Assembly (NCBI GenBank): GCA_026874595.1
Contig: CM049307.1
Coordinates: 56,749,870-56,813,869, forward strand
Direction: 5' to 3'
DNA: 64,000 bases
Source of the DNA: Sipunculus nudus
Lineage: Eukaryota; Annelida; Sipuncula; Golfingiida; Sipunculidae
Shown: positions 1 to 11,525 of the stretch, one piece after another
How the letters are laid out: the number at the start of each line of letters is the position of its first letter
Position numbering within the stretch: the first letter of the stretch is position 1
Notes under the pieces: model-generated
What the model was told of the DNA's origin: nothing
Database searches by the model: none
The model's input: only the letters and a program-made list of their open reading frames with translations
Position numbers and translations under genes: made by a program

Positions 1-1019
1 TTACAAAGATAATTTCCTCAGGTGCGGCTGATTACACCTGCGCGATGGGCACGTTCCAAGGGTCCCACATAATTTGAACTAAGACACAAAAAATGAGGTC
101 ACATTACTTAATCATTATGATATTGCATTCAAACAGGTAAAAAAAAGAACATGTGCACAATTTATCCGTTCAGTATTCTCAGAACAATTACACACACTAT
201 ATTGCTTGACTCTACTTTGATTGTCCCACTGGACAAAAATTACATTGATTTACTGATAGTAGACTTATTACTCAAACTGAAAACTACATTCTCAGGAATT
301 CAGGCTAGCGCCATATTGGTGGGTGGGTTGGGGGGGGGGGGGGGGGCTCCCTATTGTGGGAAGGTCCCAAAACCGTTTTTTCATTCACTAATTCGGCCAA
401 ATTTCTCTGTGCACAATTGTACATTAGTGCATATTCGTTGATGACGTTTCTGAATCCGCATCATGTGCCGGATCCTCACCAAAATCTAAAATCGATTCTT
501 TCTTGGCCTATTTCCGAAATGCTCTGAAAATTTATGAGATCCGTTCATTATTCCGTGAGTTATGTTGTGAATAATCACACATAAATTCATGAACGGGAGT
601 GAACGCATTCCCTCCTGACGGGGGCAATAAACGGGATTCGCAACAAATGTCGAACACCGAATCAGAAGGTGTAATATATTTTGTGTAGTAAAATATAAAC
701 AAAGCTATGATAGGAAAATGCCGTAATATATGAAGCTTTTTTGTCACATATAAATGAAGTTGTTGTTACGCAGTGTGTTAAAATATTATAAATAAGTTTT
801 GGTCACTATAAATGCCGTTAAGTAGTTACTGGGATTTTGTCATAACATGTCATTAAGTATTAATACGGCTTTTGTTTTTTTTTTTCTATACATATTATGT
901 TTGCACTGCAAAGAAAAAAGGGCTAACACCACCTTACGCCTAAACTATTTGATAAATCATTTTGATTCACTTCAATATAATTAATATAGAGATTTTAAGT
1001 TAAATGTGATCTGATAATT
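1..1019. other. No gene recognised; contains a pure G run
   Basis: I see no credible coding exon or RNA gene here. The one notable item is a 17-base pure G run at 330-346, followed by ordinary AT-rich sequence. Short open frames across this stretch have no recognisable domain. Confidence 0.5.
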
Positions 1020-1024
1020 GCAAC

Positions 1025-1520
1025 TCAACTGCAAAGCGGCAGTGTACAAAGATAAACTTTACACAGAAGACAGCGTAATTATTTATATACCGGTGGACAT
1101 CCTTCAGTATAGCAGGTCACTATGGGCAGACATCTGTACAATTACAGTCAAGTTAATTCCAGTCATATTGCCAATTTCAGGCTAGCTATAACTGTTATCA
1201 ACTGCAAACCTGCTTGAAGGTCATTGAATATTAAAGATAAATTGTTCACGGAAGACTGCGTAATTGCTCATATACCAGACAACTTTCACTGTTGTCAGAC
1301 CACAGGGGGGGGGGGGGGGCAGATGCAAAAACACATTTCAGTGTAATTCCAGACCTATTAATAATTATAAGTGAACTGTGCCTGTTATTAACTACAGGAC
1401 TGCATGATGGCCATTGTGTATACATACAGATTGTTCACACACGACTGCATGTTCAATGGCACGCAAGACGACTTTTCAATGTAGTCAGACCACTTTATTT
1501 TGTTTCCATTTAACAGCAAT
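1025..1520. repeat. Diverged tandem repeat, three units of about 170-190 bp
   Basis: Three successive segments begin near 1029, 1199 and 1388 and share the same order of short blocks: ACTGCA-rich start, an ATAMA-TTSACAC stretch, then GAAGACWGCGTAATT or its diverged form, a TATACC block and GTCAGACCAC or a variant. The units are clearly related but strongly diverged. A pure G run (1305-1319) interrupts the second unit. No coding potential is apparent. It may be a small satellite remnant or part of a larger repeat not otherwise seen in this window. Confidence 0.6.
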
Positions 1521-3994
1521 TATTGACGCTAGAAGGTCGCTTGTCCTATAATTGTTGCCCATCCACTGCAAGTAACCGTTACTGCTGGACTCGCTCACCA
1601 TTCAATAATATTTATTATTACGGCTCGTTAGGTTCGGTCAGTCATACGTGAAACCAACGGCTGCTCTTTTTCCCGGAGGTCTTGACACATTCGTGGACTC
1701 GCTCCCGCCTTACTTTCAATCATGCCAGCCTGACACGGAAATATATCTTCAAGCGACAACTGTAGTCTTTAAGAACGTGGCTCGCGAGAGAAAAATAAAT
1801 ATACATAACCGGAAAGCACTTATGTGACGCATACCTGTAATAACGCCGGTATTTTATTCCTGCTCCATTGCCACGATTTTACGCCATCTAAATACAGCGG
1901 TAGTTTTGTCCTTGTGACACTAGAGAGGTACTTGCTGAGCTGCCAGAACTTGTGACATCGAAAACCCCAATGAAAATCTGAAAAAAAAATCATGACTTAG
2001 ACAACTCCTTGAAATAGTTATACATATTTGTGAATTTTTCAACCATAGTCATGATGTGTGAAAAAAACGATCTGTTACAACTTAGCATATCTCTCTGCGT
2101 GTTTCTGACCAAAGGGGTGTGTGGGTGACAGTCGTGAGAAGACATGACGCCGATTGTCATCTTTAATATCCGAATGTTAAAAAAATCTGGTGTAAACAGT
2201 GATGTCCATATAATAGGACTGATGGCCGTTGCAGTTTTTAGCATGACTAACATGGCATGTCATGAAGTGAGCCCTATCAGTCCACATGAATACTTGTTGT
2301 GTCGTATGTTCACGATAATTTCCCATTTAACTAATTCTTGCTATCGTCTTTAGGCGGCAGTTCCAATTACATATTTTTCTCTACAGTACTATAAAACACA
2401 TATTCAAGCAAAAATATTATAATAGCTTAGAAAAACAACTCTTATAATATAATCTACTGTTTATCATATTTATACCAACTTGCATTTTTCAATAAGAGAA
2501 AGAATAAACGAATGACGAGTGAAAACAAATAAAACTCTGACAATGAGACAATAAGCATGGATTAACGTTAAACCTCCTACAAAGAATTTTGACAGATGTT
2601 GCGAAGAAGACCATTTGGTTGGAGGAAAACCAGCTGAACTGTATGTTCATGCAATTTATATTATGCTTACATAAACATCTGTGTGGATGGTAAGGCCATG
2701 GATAACTGAGACATATTATCGAGAGGTCCCATATGAAAGATGGTTAACAAAGTAGCCTTGCCAAGTGAATATAATACAGTTTTTTTTCAGTGGAGCACGC
2801 AATCTATACCAGACATCACCGTGCAGAATTGATATAGCAATATAATTTTTACGCGGACTTTATTTTTGTCACTAGAATTACTGATTGCAACGCAAATATT
2901 TGAATAGTGAAAATTGTGTCCCGTAAGCCTACACACTGCCTCTTGCATTATGTATAATTGAAATCTATATGCCTCTATTAATTTTGCAGACAGACGTGGA
3001 CTGATTCACTGTAGTATATAGAAATGTAGTTGAGTGATTGGAGCCATTCAAGACTCTGTCAGGTGGGTGTGCCAGATATTTCATGAATTATGCAAATCTC
3101 GCAGGTGACAGAGCCGATCTAATAACAGCCAATCAAAACGAACATATGATACAAGTGAACAATATATAGAGGTCAAATATTTCACACGCCGTATTTAAAA
3201 TACACGGCACCATAACATTGAATAGGTTTACAAGTCTTTTTTTGATTTGTCAAATTCTGTGACTTTCTGTAATAAAAGGACCTAAAAATCTAAAAATAAC
3301 ACCACATTTCTTATGCGTATAGGCAGCATACACGAGTCTCTTGATTGGTCCGATGGGCGAGTTCTTAATTCATGGATTAGCTGCCTGTTCGAGGAAGGTC
3401 ATTCGCGCTGGAGTGAAACCCTAGTTTAAATGATGACAGCATGTCCCCTTTGGATGTTGGGCTCTCACGGGATTCCGCCCACGCATCATCGAGGGGTCAA
3501 ATCCGCTAAATTTTTAAAATGACCTTCACAGAAGACAAATAAACTGACATAGGAACCGTTCACAAAGCACTCAATGGTCGCTTAAGTCAGTAAGATGATC
3601 AATTGAATGTCTAAGTTTATAACTTAAAATTCTGTATTCAGACAAAAAAGAAAACATTGAAAGTTTGTGTGGTCATTGTAGAGAAGCTACCAACGTTAAC
3701 AATTAAATATTAAGTACCCTCCTTACTTGAACATCAGTCAATCCTGGCTAATCGGTGCGCTTTCTCTTTTAGACCACTATATATAAACATGACGGTTCGC
3801 CATGGCCATGTACCAGTTTAATTTATTTTAACCTTACATTTATAATAGGTGTACGACATATCAGTGAACAGCATCAAAGATGTCACATAATTACCTAGAT
3901 ATTTTTATCGATAGACTATGCTATCTTTGGCCATGATTCAGACGTACGTAATGCAACGTCTTGATATATCACTACGACGCTTATATAAGTATAA

Positions 3995-3997
<3 letters not shown>
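1521..3997. other. No gene recognised
   Basis: Unassigned AT-rich sequence. I found no domain-bearing frame, no inverted-repeat element with clear ends, and no RNA gene. A moderately GC-rich island lies around 1620-1760 and another around 3340-3500, but neither translates into a recognisable exon. Confidence 0.4.

Positions 3998-4050
<53 letters not shown>
3998..4050. repeat. (TA)n microsatellite
   Basis: An uninterrupted TA dinucleotide run of about 53 bases. It is flanked by non-repetitive sequence and is not inside any element I could delimit. Confidence 0.97.
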
Positions 4051-4052
<2 letters not shown>

Positions 4053-6589
4053 GCTTATGGCTTGCCTTAGGGCGACATCAAGAACATGTGACCTTTACAA
4101 GGTTGTCTAAGATATATATAATGCGCCTTCGTTATGGAACAAAATCATCCCTCCTTTGCTACTTTGTACGTTTAAGTAGGTGTTACTGGATCCCCAGTTT
4201 TGTAAGAGCCTTTGAAATAATCTATGTGGGAGTTGCCCGTCATGCCGAGTGTCGTAAAAGTCCTAATTAAACGGTGGCTCATGGCGAAGTGAAGCCCTAC
4301 GCGCCAACGTAATTCTTAAATTGCCAATATTATCCGCTAATAGGGCATGTAAACACCTATATACTTGGGGATACGTGCAGTGGCTGACTCATTAAGTATT
4401 TACAAGTGGATAAAGCAAAACGATGTACACCCTGTGCTACATACATGCGGGGATTAATTAAGTTCATTCCGGCAAAGACTGTCGTATGCATTACATTGTG
4501 TCTAAATTGATTGCCGTTTCACATTTAATTAAAGTCTTAAATGTACATTTTAATATGGCATGTTTAATTTAAATATATATGAAAACGCACGCATATACAC
4601 TTATTACTTGTGACCTTAAATACAGTTTACAGGTTGATGTTGGATAAGTTTTTTTCAGTCAAAAAATACGATAATATATTTAAAAATGACGACTCGTATT
4701 TAACTTTTTCACAGGTGTGTAAATTGTTTAATGAGATCAGCAGCTATTTTTATATAAAAAATGATTTACCTTACATAAAATAGATATTCCGGTTTTTTTC
4801 CCATCATGTCTATCCATGGAAAAAAACGTTCTATAGAAAGTATGAATCAATCTTTGTGGTCTTATCTTTCTGGATATCTATAAAGATAAGGAAGAAAAAA
4901 AAAGAAAGTATGAATCAGGGTTTATGAAAAGACTGGGATATTTATAAAATTATAAGGTCCATCTCTATAAAAGTTTGGAAAATTATCCTCCAATTCCGTC
5001 TGACATACTGAGGGGTATGTCTCTTGATTCGTTGCGCAGAGACTTTTCTTCATGCTCTTTTCTATCATATTTTGAACAGGCTTTGATGTGTTGGGGCTGA
5101 AATCATAATTAATCGATCAGTATGAATGAAAACTGTACACAGAATCCGAATTGTTCAGACGTCATATCAGTATGATCAAATGCACCGGAAACACACAAGC
5201 TATCCATACCTTTATAGGATTGTCAGGTTCACCCATCGCCAGACGGTTGAGCTAAATATCATTTCCCCGCCGCGTCGACAAGCAGTATGCGAGCTACCTG
5301 ATCGATTCAACTCTCTTGCTCATATTTCATGAAACAGGACGCAAGGTCTCTCATCACTTTCTTGTTCATGTATGATAACGCTATAAGTATGCATAGGTTG
5401 GATGCGGTCCCCGGATATTGTCTAGTTTATTAACAACTTATATAATTAGCGACATTGTCCTAACAAAAGCTGACAAATATCACAACTGAGAGTAATTTAA
5501 CCAGATACAATTACAAATTTGAAAACAGATGAATAATTCATTGTCTGCCAGGGACATTATATTGGTGTGGGAATGTTATTGCTGTTGTTCTGCACACCTG
5601 CGCCGTGAGAATTATTTAATCGTGAGAATATTAAATGTCGTGAACAATGACTGCCCTTTCGTATCATTCTAGAGAAACAAATATAGGGGAGTCGTGTTAT
5701 GATTTAATTATCGCTTGTGTACAAAAAGAATATTCATTTAAAGAACTTTTTATCCCAGCAATAGATGTATATGCTAAAATATATCAATGATTTATAATCA
5801 ATATTTAAAATTACTTGACAGATATATCGTTACAAGTTTCTTTTTGGCGTTTGAGCATACATAACCTGACCTTTGAATATTTTATGATTACGAGTTCTTT
5901 TCGTGAGTAAGAGTACTTTATCCAATGACTGTGTATATTTCAATCCATTTTTTTCTGGATATACGTATATGACAACATTTCTTTATAATTTGACTGACGC
6001 TTGTTTTTCTTTTCCACCATTCTTGGTTCGTTGCATTGATCTTCTGTTCCACCGAATTAGGACAAATTAAAATTCATGATTGGCTTTATATGAATTTTAG
6101 AGAATTCATTGGTTATCAACATTAAAACTCATTGCACTGTATTTTCCTCGTTATTATCTTATAATATTCAAACCAAAGTTGTTAACTTATAAGCTAAACT
6201 TATGTTTTATCTATAATAGATAAGTCGCAAGACTAGTAAATGCCTATATTATCCTTTTTGCTGTTCAAATTACGTTCAGACTGATGACGTTTAAGAGACC
6301 ACAGGTGAAATATGTTTTACAACATATAGGCCTAGGAAATTATATTCCAACAGTATTAAATATTTTGTTTAAGTACTGTAAATTGTAATGGAATAAACAG
6401 GTCTGATGCAAAATTTACGACTCTCCCAGACAAAAAGAAAGCAGGTTGATATATTTCGATGATAGCATTTATTAACGCAAAATGTAATATACAAATTTTG
6501 CTGAAAATTTGTAGGGCGGTAGAGTAAAACTGCATCCGTAATCCATTTTGGACCTTATCGGAATACCATAATTTTTTTTTTTCTTAAGT
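4051..6589. other. No gene recognised
   Basis: AT-rich sequence without a supportable gene, RNA or delimited mobile element. Open frames are short and compositionally ordinary. Confidence 0.4.
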
Positions 6590-7200
6590 GCCATAAAGAC
6601 AATTCCACAACGAAATAATTATAAGGGGATATTCCTTTGTCCCCGAGTAGAAGCCGCCAATTCGTATGCAGTGGTTCTGCCACTCGCCTGTTGAACCCGT
6701 GTTTCTGAACCATGACAATGTTTTATATGAAACGTGCACGAATGAACAAACGACTGATAAGTTGATTCTGGCGGGGGTTTCAAAGTCCAGAAGAGATTGA
6801 GGACCCTAAGAAGAGTGTGCAATCCCCACCCCACCCCCCCCCCCCCACCCCCATCCAGGGCTTTCTATTGAAAAAAAAACTTTTTTTTTCACAACACATA
6901 AATCGGCCAAACTATTAAAATCATAGTTGTCATGGAATGATACTCCTGAATGTAGAATGTATAAAAAATAACATACCTGTAAACCTCTAAAACGGAGATC
7001 GTGTAAAGGGTCTCAACTCTTCCTGTACACTCAACGGAAAAGTGCTCCCTGTTAAAAGATTCATTTGGACATATATGTCCGCTCTTGAATTTAAAATCTT
7101 TACTTCCTTTTGACAGAGTAAAATTCCTTTACAGTCGATATATTGGAAGTGGGGTTCATAGCGATTACAGGTCGCCTCCTGAAAAAGCGTGACAAGCGAA
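6590..7200 (+). repeat. Dispersed repeat family R, copy 1 (partial)
   Basis: This shares blocks in the same order with the copies that follow immediately (7205-8215) and at 32,985-33,815: a TCCTTTGTCCCC-like block with 'GAAGC.GCC', a C run (6831-6846), 'AACATACCTGTAA', and the block GTCGCCTCCTGAAAAAGCGT near the end. The copy is shorter than the other two in its second half. No open frame is conserved across copies, so it looks non-coding. I cannot assign it to a transposon class and no terminal inverted repeats are evident. Confidence 0.6.
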
Positions 7201-7204
7201 AAAC

Positions 7205-8215
7205 ATTTGTAGAGGGTTAGGGTTAGGACATATCAATAGTCCATTTAATTTTGGAGGTAATAAGAATCACCACAATATAAATTTTCTTATAAACCATTAT
7301 GACAAAGGACCGTTCCTTTGTCCCCCTATGGAAGCCACCCACTGAAGCATGACAGTGATCACACATGAAACGCATACACGTGAACACATGACTGATATAT
7401 ATATATTAAAGGAGATTCTGGTGGAGGTCTGTCCGCCCTGACTACAAATTCTAGTTTGTTATCAATTTAAAGATGTACTGGTGATATATATTTTTCATGT
7501 TTCACCGTCTCTACAGACAGCGGACCTTAACAAATATATGTGAACCCCCCCCCCCCCCAACCCCCGACCCAACCCCCACCCAACCCGATTGATAAATAAG
7601 TTGTGGGGCTTCTTTTGGAAAAAAAACTTTATAAAACACATGACTTGGCCGAACTTTTGAAACCATGGTTAACATGGAAAAATATTTTTGAATATATAAA
7701 AATCAACATACCTGTAACCCATAAAAATTTTTTTTCCGACGGGCGTCACATCACCTAACTCAGTGCCCAGTGTTAACCCAACTGAAAAGCCCTCACATTG
7801 AAAGCGGAGTCATGTGGTCTTTGTATTAAAAATCTCCCTTGAGAGAGAAAATTCCAATTAAGGCTTTACAATGGATATGGGGTATTATTTGGGATTATAG
7901 TGGACCCGCGTGACCGCGTATTGCACGGAAATGCCGATTCGGCAGGACATGCGCGCTGGCCACTTTCTAAACAGGCCAGTGAAAATCCCCGAGACGCCTC
8001 CTGAAAAAGCGTCACAGGCGCGGAGGACCCTGCAGCACAAAAGAAATAGAAGCTTCTAATGGGGAAGTATTAAATTACTATTTATTCAGCTTAACAGGGC
8101 ATCATCCCGCAAATTAAAACAAACTTGTCCTAGAAGAGCACACCATCGATACGTCTGCCGAATTTGGAGAGTCAAATCAGAACGGAAGCAGGTAAACCGT
8201 GGTCTAGAAAAAACA
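7205..8215 (+). repeat. Dispersed repeat family R, copy 2 (longest)
   Basis: Starts with 'AGAGGGTTAG' and continues through 'TTTTGGAGGTAAT.AGAATCA', a TCCTTTGTCCCC block, a C run (7545-7558), 'AACATACCTGTAACCC', 'GCGGAGTCATGTGG', 'CGCCTCCTGAAAAAGCGT' and 'GGGCAT.ATCCCGCA'. The same blocks recur in the same order at 32,985-33,815, so both descend from one sequence of roughly 0.85-1 kb. It lies head to tail with copy 1. The nature of the family is unknown; no protein domain is visible. Confidence 0.7.
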
Positions 8216-8972
8216 ACAACTCCGTATTAATTATATAGATACGTTTCACAGGTTGCGAAGTCTCTTTGAGTCTTCTTTCATACCGCTCCATAAAAGCTAG
8301 ATAGGAAAATACGTCACGTGACCTCACCTCTGGAAAGATCGATTATCGTGAGATATAAGATGAAATTTTCAGGGCATTTGAAGGGTGAACCAATGAATAT
8401 TCGATTAGATTTGTGTGAATTTCTAGTACGTACATGATCCAGATTCAGGAATGTCAGCAAGGAATATTCACAAATTTCAAGGAATATATCACAACTTATG
8501 TACGAATGGACCTGGGAATACGGGGCGATGAGTGAATGTAAACACGGTTTTGGGAGCATCAAACATTAGAGACCTCAAGATGGCGGAGGCTTGCATTCCT
8601 TAAAATGCAGATTTCTATTTTAATTATATCCGTTTAATTCTTTAATGTTCTGATATATAAAAAATATGCTTGGCACTTACTGTTAAGATGTACTGGATCA
8701 AAATTAAGTCCTGTAACAGTTCCATGTTCTTGATAATTTCTTCTGGGATCTGATTATTTATTGTAAACAACCATTCGTCCAGGATTTTTTAATATCCATG
8801 TACCATAGGGATTTGAGCTTAAATAACTGTATATATCAATCACTCAAAGGTCAAACATTAGCAGATACATGATTTGGCTATGAAGATTATTTGACGGGTC
8901 CATTCTGGCGTAACCTCTCCTAATCCATTGAAGAACTTGCATTTTGGGTATTTTGCATTTTGTTGTTATCAC
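8216..8972. other. No gene recognised
   Basis: Unassigned sequence between the R repeat and the first SINE. A minus-strand open frame at 8314-8562 has no recognisable domain and is treated as chance. Confidence 0.4.
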
Positions 8973-9300
8973 ACCGGCATTTTTTGCTTATGAGTAGAGT
9001 AAAGGATTCAAAGCCGGGAGGTCGTGAGTTTGAATCTCAGCCGAGGTGGTGTGATTTTTCACGGTCGGTTCCGACCCAGGGTGAGCGCTCTGTAGGCTTA
9101 ATGGGAAGGCTGTACCATACGGACAGTTTCACATACAAAACGAGTGTGCCTTTCGGTTAAGGATTACACACCAAGGGCCCACAGATGCAGTAGTCATCGG
9201 GTATTGTTAACGCCAGGATATGAAATGAGAGGAAGCGCGTGATAATGCCCTCTCACGTAGTCCGAAAACAGAATGAAATCCTGCAGATGTACATATCCTT
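8973..9300 (+). mobile_element. tRNA-derived SINE, copy A
   Basis: The head has a degenerate RNA polymerase III A box ('GAGTAGAGTAAAG') and a B-box-like GAGTTTGAATCTC near 9030. The body has a conserved central block, CCCAGGGTGAGCGCTCTG, followed by TGGGAAGGCTGT. The 3' region has 'GAAGCG.GTG.TA..GCCCT.TCA.GTAGTCC' and ends near GAAATCCTGCAG. All blocks recur in the same order at 42,021-42,380 and 46,014-46,378, which defines a family of about 330-365 bp. The open frame reading GREFESQP through the B box is the typical false ORF of a tRNA-like sequence. No obvious poly(A) tail or target-site duplication was identified. Confidence 0.85.
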
Positions 9301-9419
9301 AGTTTAGTTAGCATTAAAAAATGGAGACGTTCACCTCTAACAAAACATAATATTTGATTGTTTTCCTATAAAATAATACAAACATTTGAGTACTTCCGTG
9401 TCGAATCCCTTATTTATAT

Positions 9420-9592
9420 CTATAGAAAGGGGATGCAATTCGAAAGTACTCCGCGAGTAAAATCCAGGCGAAAAGCTATCTGCAGAGCAGTTTGTATGGC
9501 AATAGGGAGTGTATCAGCACATTTTAAACCAGAACAACTGTTTTTGCCACGCCTGTGTCCTCAATATTTAGTGGGATTTAATAATAACAATC
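9420..9592 (+). repeat. Dispersed repeat pair, copy 1
   Basis: A 170-bp segment shares an ordered series of blocks with 21,752-21,905: 'GAAAGTA.TCCG', 'AAGCTATCTGC' or 'GAATCTATCTGC', 'GTATCRGCA', and 'CACGCC...GTCCTCAA'. Identity is moderate, so this is an old repeat. It follows SINE copy A but is not part of the SINE, because the other SINE copies lack it. Confidence 0.5.
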
Positions 9593-10187
9593 AAATTACA
9601 AATATATTTCTCCCAGTTTCTCAAAAGCCCTCATAGGGATTTCCATTTTCGGGACACACTAAAACCGTCTGTCAAAATTATTAGTATACCGCCAGATCAT
9701 ATATAGATCACGCCTTAGCCCTGCCAGGGCTTTAGTATTTGCGTTTACTAATAAAATGCTTACAATAAAACGTGATTCCATGTACCGATAGACTGAACTC
9801 AGTGCCAGCTCTAATTATCACTAAGGGTCAGATAGTGGCAAATCAGTTATATGAGTTGCCGCAAGATGGCGGTACCGATACTAAATGCGACACAACGCAC
9901 GAACGTTTGATTTTTCTGTCTTATTTCATGGACTGGGCCAGTCTAATCACGCCTGTCTTACAAAATGGTCTGAAATGAGCCTGCGTGCCTATTATTATTT
10001 GTGAATTATAAATGAGCGATCGATATACTTCGTATATGGAGATGGAGCAGGGATGGATAAGTAATTAAAGAAAACGTGGGAGCATTCCCGGCCAGCTAAA
10101 CAAGTCTACCTGGAATGTTAGTAGATTTTATATATACTTTTGGCATTAAGCGTGTTTTATTCTTGGTCTTCTAGGAAAAGGCAAGTG

Positions 10188-10190
<3 letters not shown>
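9593..10190. other. No gene recognised
   Basis: Ordinary unassigned sequence; the open frame at 9772-9978 has no recognisable domain. Confidence 0.4.

Positions 10191-10244
<54 letters not shown>
10191..10244. repeat. (TA)n microsatellite
   Basis: An uninterrupted TA run of about 54 bases. Confidence 0.97.
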
Positions 10245-10248
<4 letters not shown>

Positions 10249-10435
10249 TTACCTTCCAACTAAAAATATCAGTTATAAAAGATAAATGAATTAAAAGTAA
10301 CATATTTTCGAATCAAACCTGATAATGTAGAATTATCAATAAACAAAACATATGTTACTGCGTGTGCAATGCTTTATATTGAAAGAAGTCACAAATGAGT
10401 GACAGGCATTGTGATTTATTAAGTTAATCATTATC

Positions 10436-10530
10436 AGATTGAGTGAAATTTCGGGAGGACGGGAAGTACTGGATTGGGGGGGGGGGGGGGGGCATGGCCG
10501 CCTGCGCCCCCCCCCCCCCCTTTTGGCTAC
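10436..10530 (+). mobile_element. End of a G/C-run inverted-repeat element (left arm)
   Basis: This segment reads TGAGTGAAATTTCGGGAGGA, then a 'GTACTGGAT' block, a G run, GGCATGGCC, a C run and TTTTGGCTACG. Its reverse complement is found at 11,350-11,457. The GGCTACG ends of both copies face each other, so they look like the outer ends of two separate element copies pointing away from the 0.8-kb spacer rather than the two ends of one element. The class is uncertain; such 'GGGGCGTAGCC' ends are common in short non-autonomous DNA transposons of invertebrates. Confidence 0.55.
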
Positions 10531-11349
10531 GACATTAATGTTAAAAAAAATGTTGCATATTTATAATTGAAGAATATACACTCTATAATAGAAATTATGA
10601 GTTTCAATAACAAAGTTCACTCATGTGGGCTGCACGGGTTTAGATCTGAACTCCTCATCACAAACACACATGCTTGTGTAGAGATAACATGAAAGTCACC
10701 TCAGTGGCAATCACAGATATTAGATATAAAAAAGGCGAAAACCTCAGGTGGAAAAAAATGGACACGTGGTAACAGGTAATTCCAAACCTATCAGTTGCGA
10801 CAGAAACCCGAGAACGTGTGGTCCTGAGTCAAAATGTCACTGTACTAAGCATCCTTTAAGTCCGGAACAAAAAGTAGAAAGTTACCGTCTGGATTGTGAA
10901 TTTAGTTATTGGCGGTGATGGAGATGGGTCCAACTTAAGCTGGTGCCAGACGCCAGAGTAGCTGCGATGGCGGCAGAAAAAAATGCTGCCAGCTGGGAAG
11001 CCCATATCAAGCTAGATTACGAAACCCGTACCATGCTATTTTGAGGGATATGAAAAATAATGATATCTGGCTGACGGAGTTTGATTTTGGAAGTTCCTGT
11101 GACAGTCTCTTCAGAAAGCGATGAGCTACGCTGTGAAGACCCACCGGGATATTAGTTGAGTGTATAACGCTATGGAAAGCTTTAGGAGCTTGCCATAAAC
11201 AGTTTTTCTGTCGAGGTGATATATTGTGTTTCGTCAAGCGTGAGAATCGTTGGCTGATCCCGCCTACTTGTTAATGTAAAACGCACGATGCACGGTTTCA
11301 TATAGAAACTCTGCCAAGGGCGGTATGATAAAAGCGTAGCGTAGGTTAT

Positions 11350-11456
11350 TCATGGGCGTAGTCAAGGGGGGGGGGGGGCCGCAGGGGGCCATGCCCCCAC
11401 CCCCCCCCCGCTCCGGTCGCATCCAGTACTCGCCGTCCTTTCGGAATTTCACTTAA

Positions 11457-11457
<1 letters not shown>
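11350..11457 (-). mobile_element. End of a G/C-run inverted-repeat element (right arm)
   Basis: Reverse-complement partner of 10,436-10,530. It starts GGGCGTAGTCAAGG, continues through a G run, GGCCATGCCCCC, a C run and 'ATCCAGTACT', and ends at GGAATTTCACTTAAT. A (TA)n tract follows directly. The GGGCGTAGTC terminus may pair with CTACGCCCCTG at 12,486-12,496 as the two ends of one element, but no target-site duplication is visible. Confidence 0.5.

Positions 11458-11458
<1 letters not shown>

Positions 11459-11498
<40 letters not shown>
11459..11498. repeat. (TA)n microsatellite
   Basis: About 40 bases of TA, directly after the inverted-repeat arm. Confidence 0.97.
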
Positions 11499-11501
<3 letters not shown>

Positions 11502-11525
11502 TTAAATCAGTGGCGGATATATGCT

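Noticed and set aside
7216-7230. GGTTAGGGTTAGG, resembling telomere repeats
   Set aside because: Only two TTAGGG-like units; the R family copy at 33 kb has a single GGGTTAG in the same place, so it is part of that repeat.
8960-9160. Open frame containing GREFESQP
   Set aside because: It is the typical false translation of a tRNA-like B box inside the SINE.
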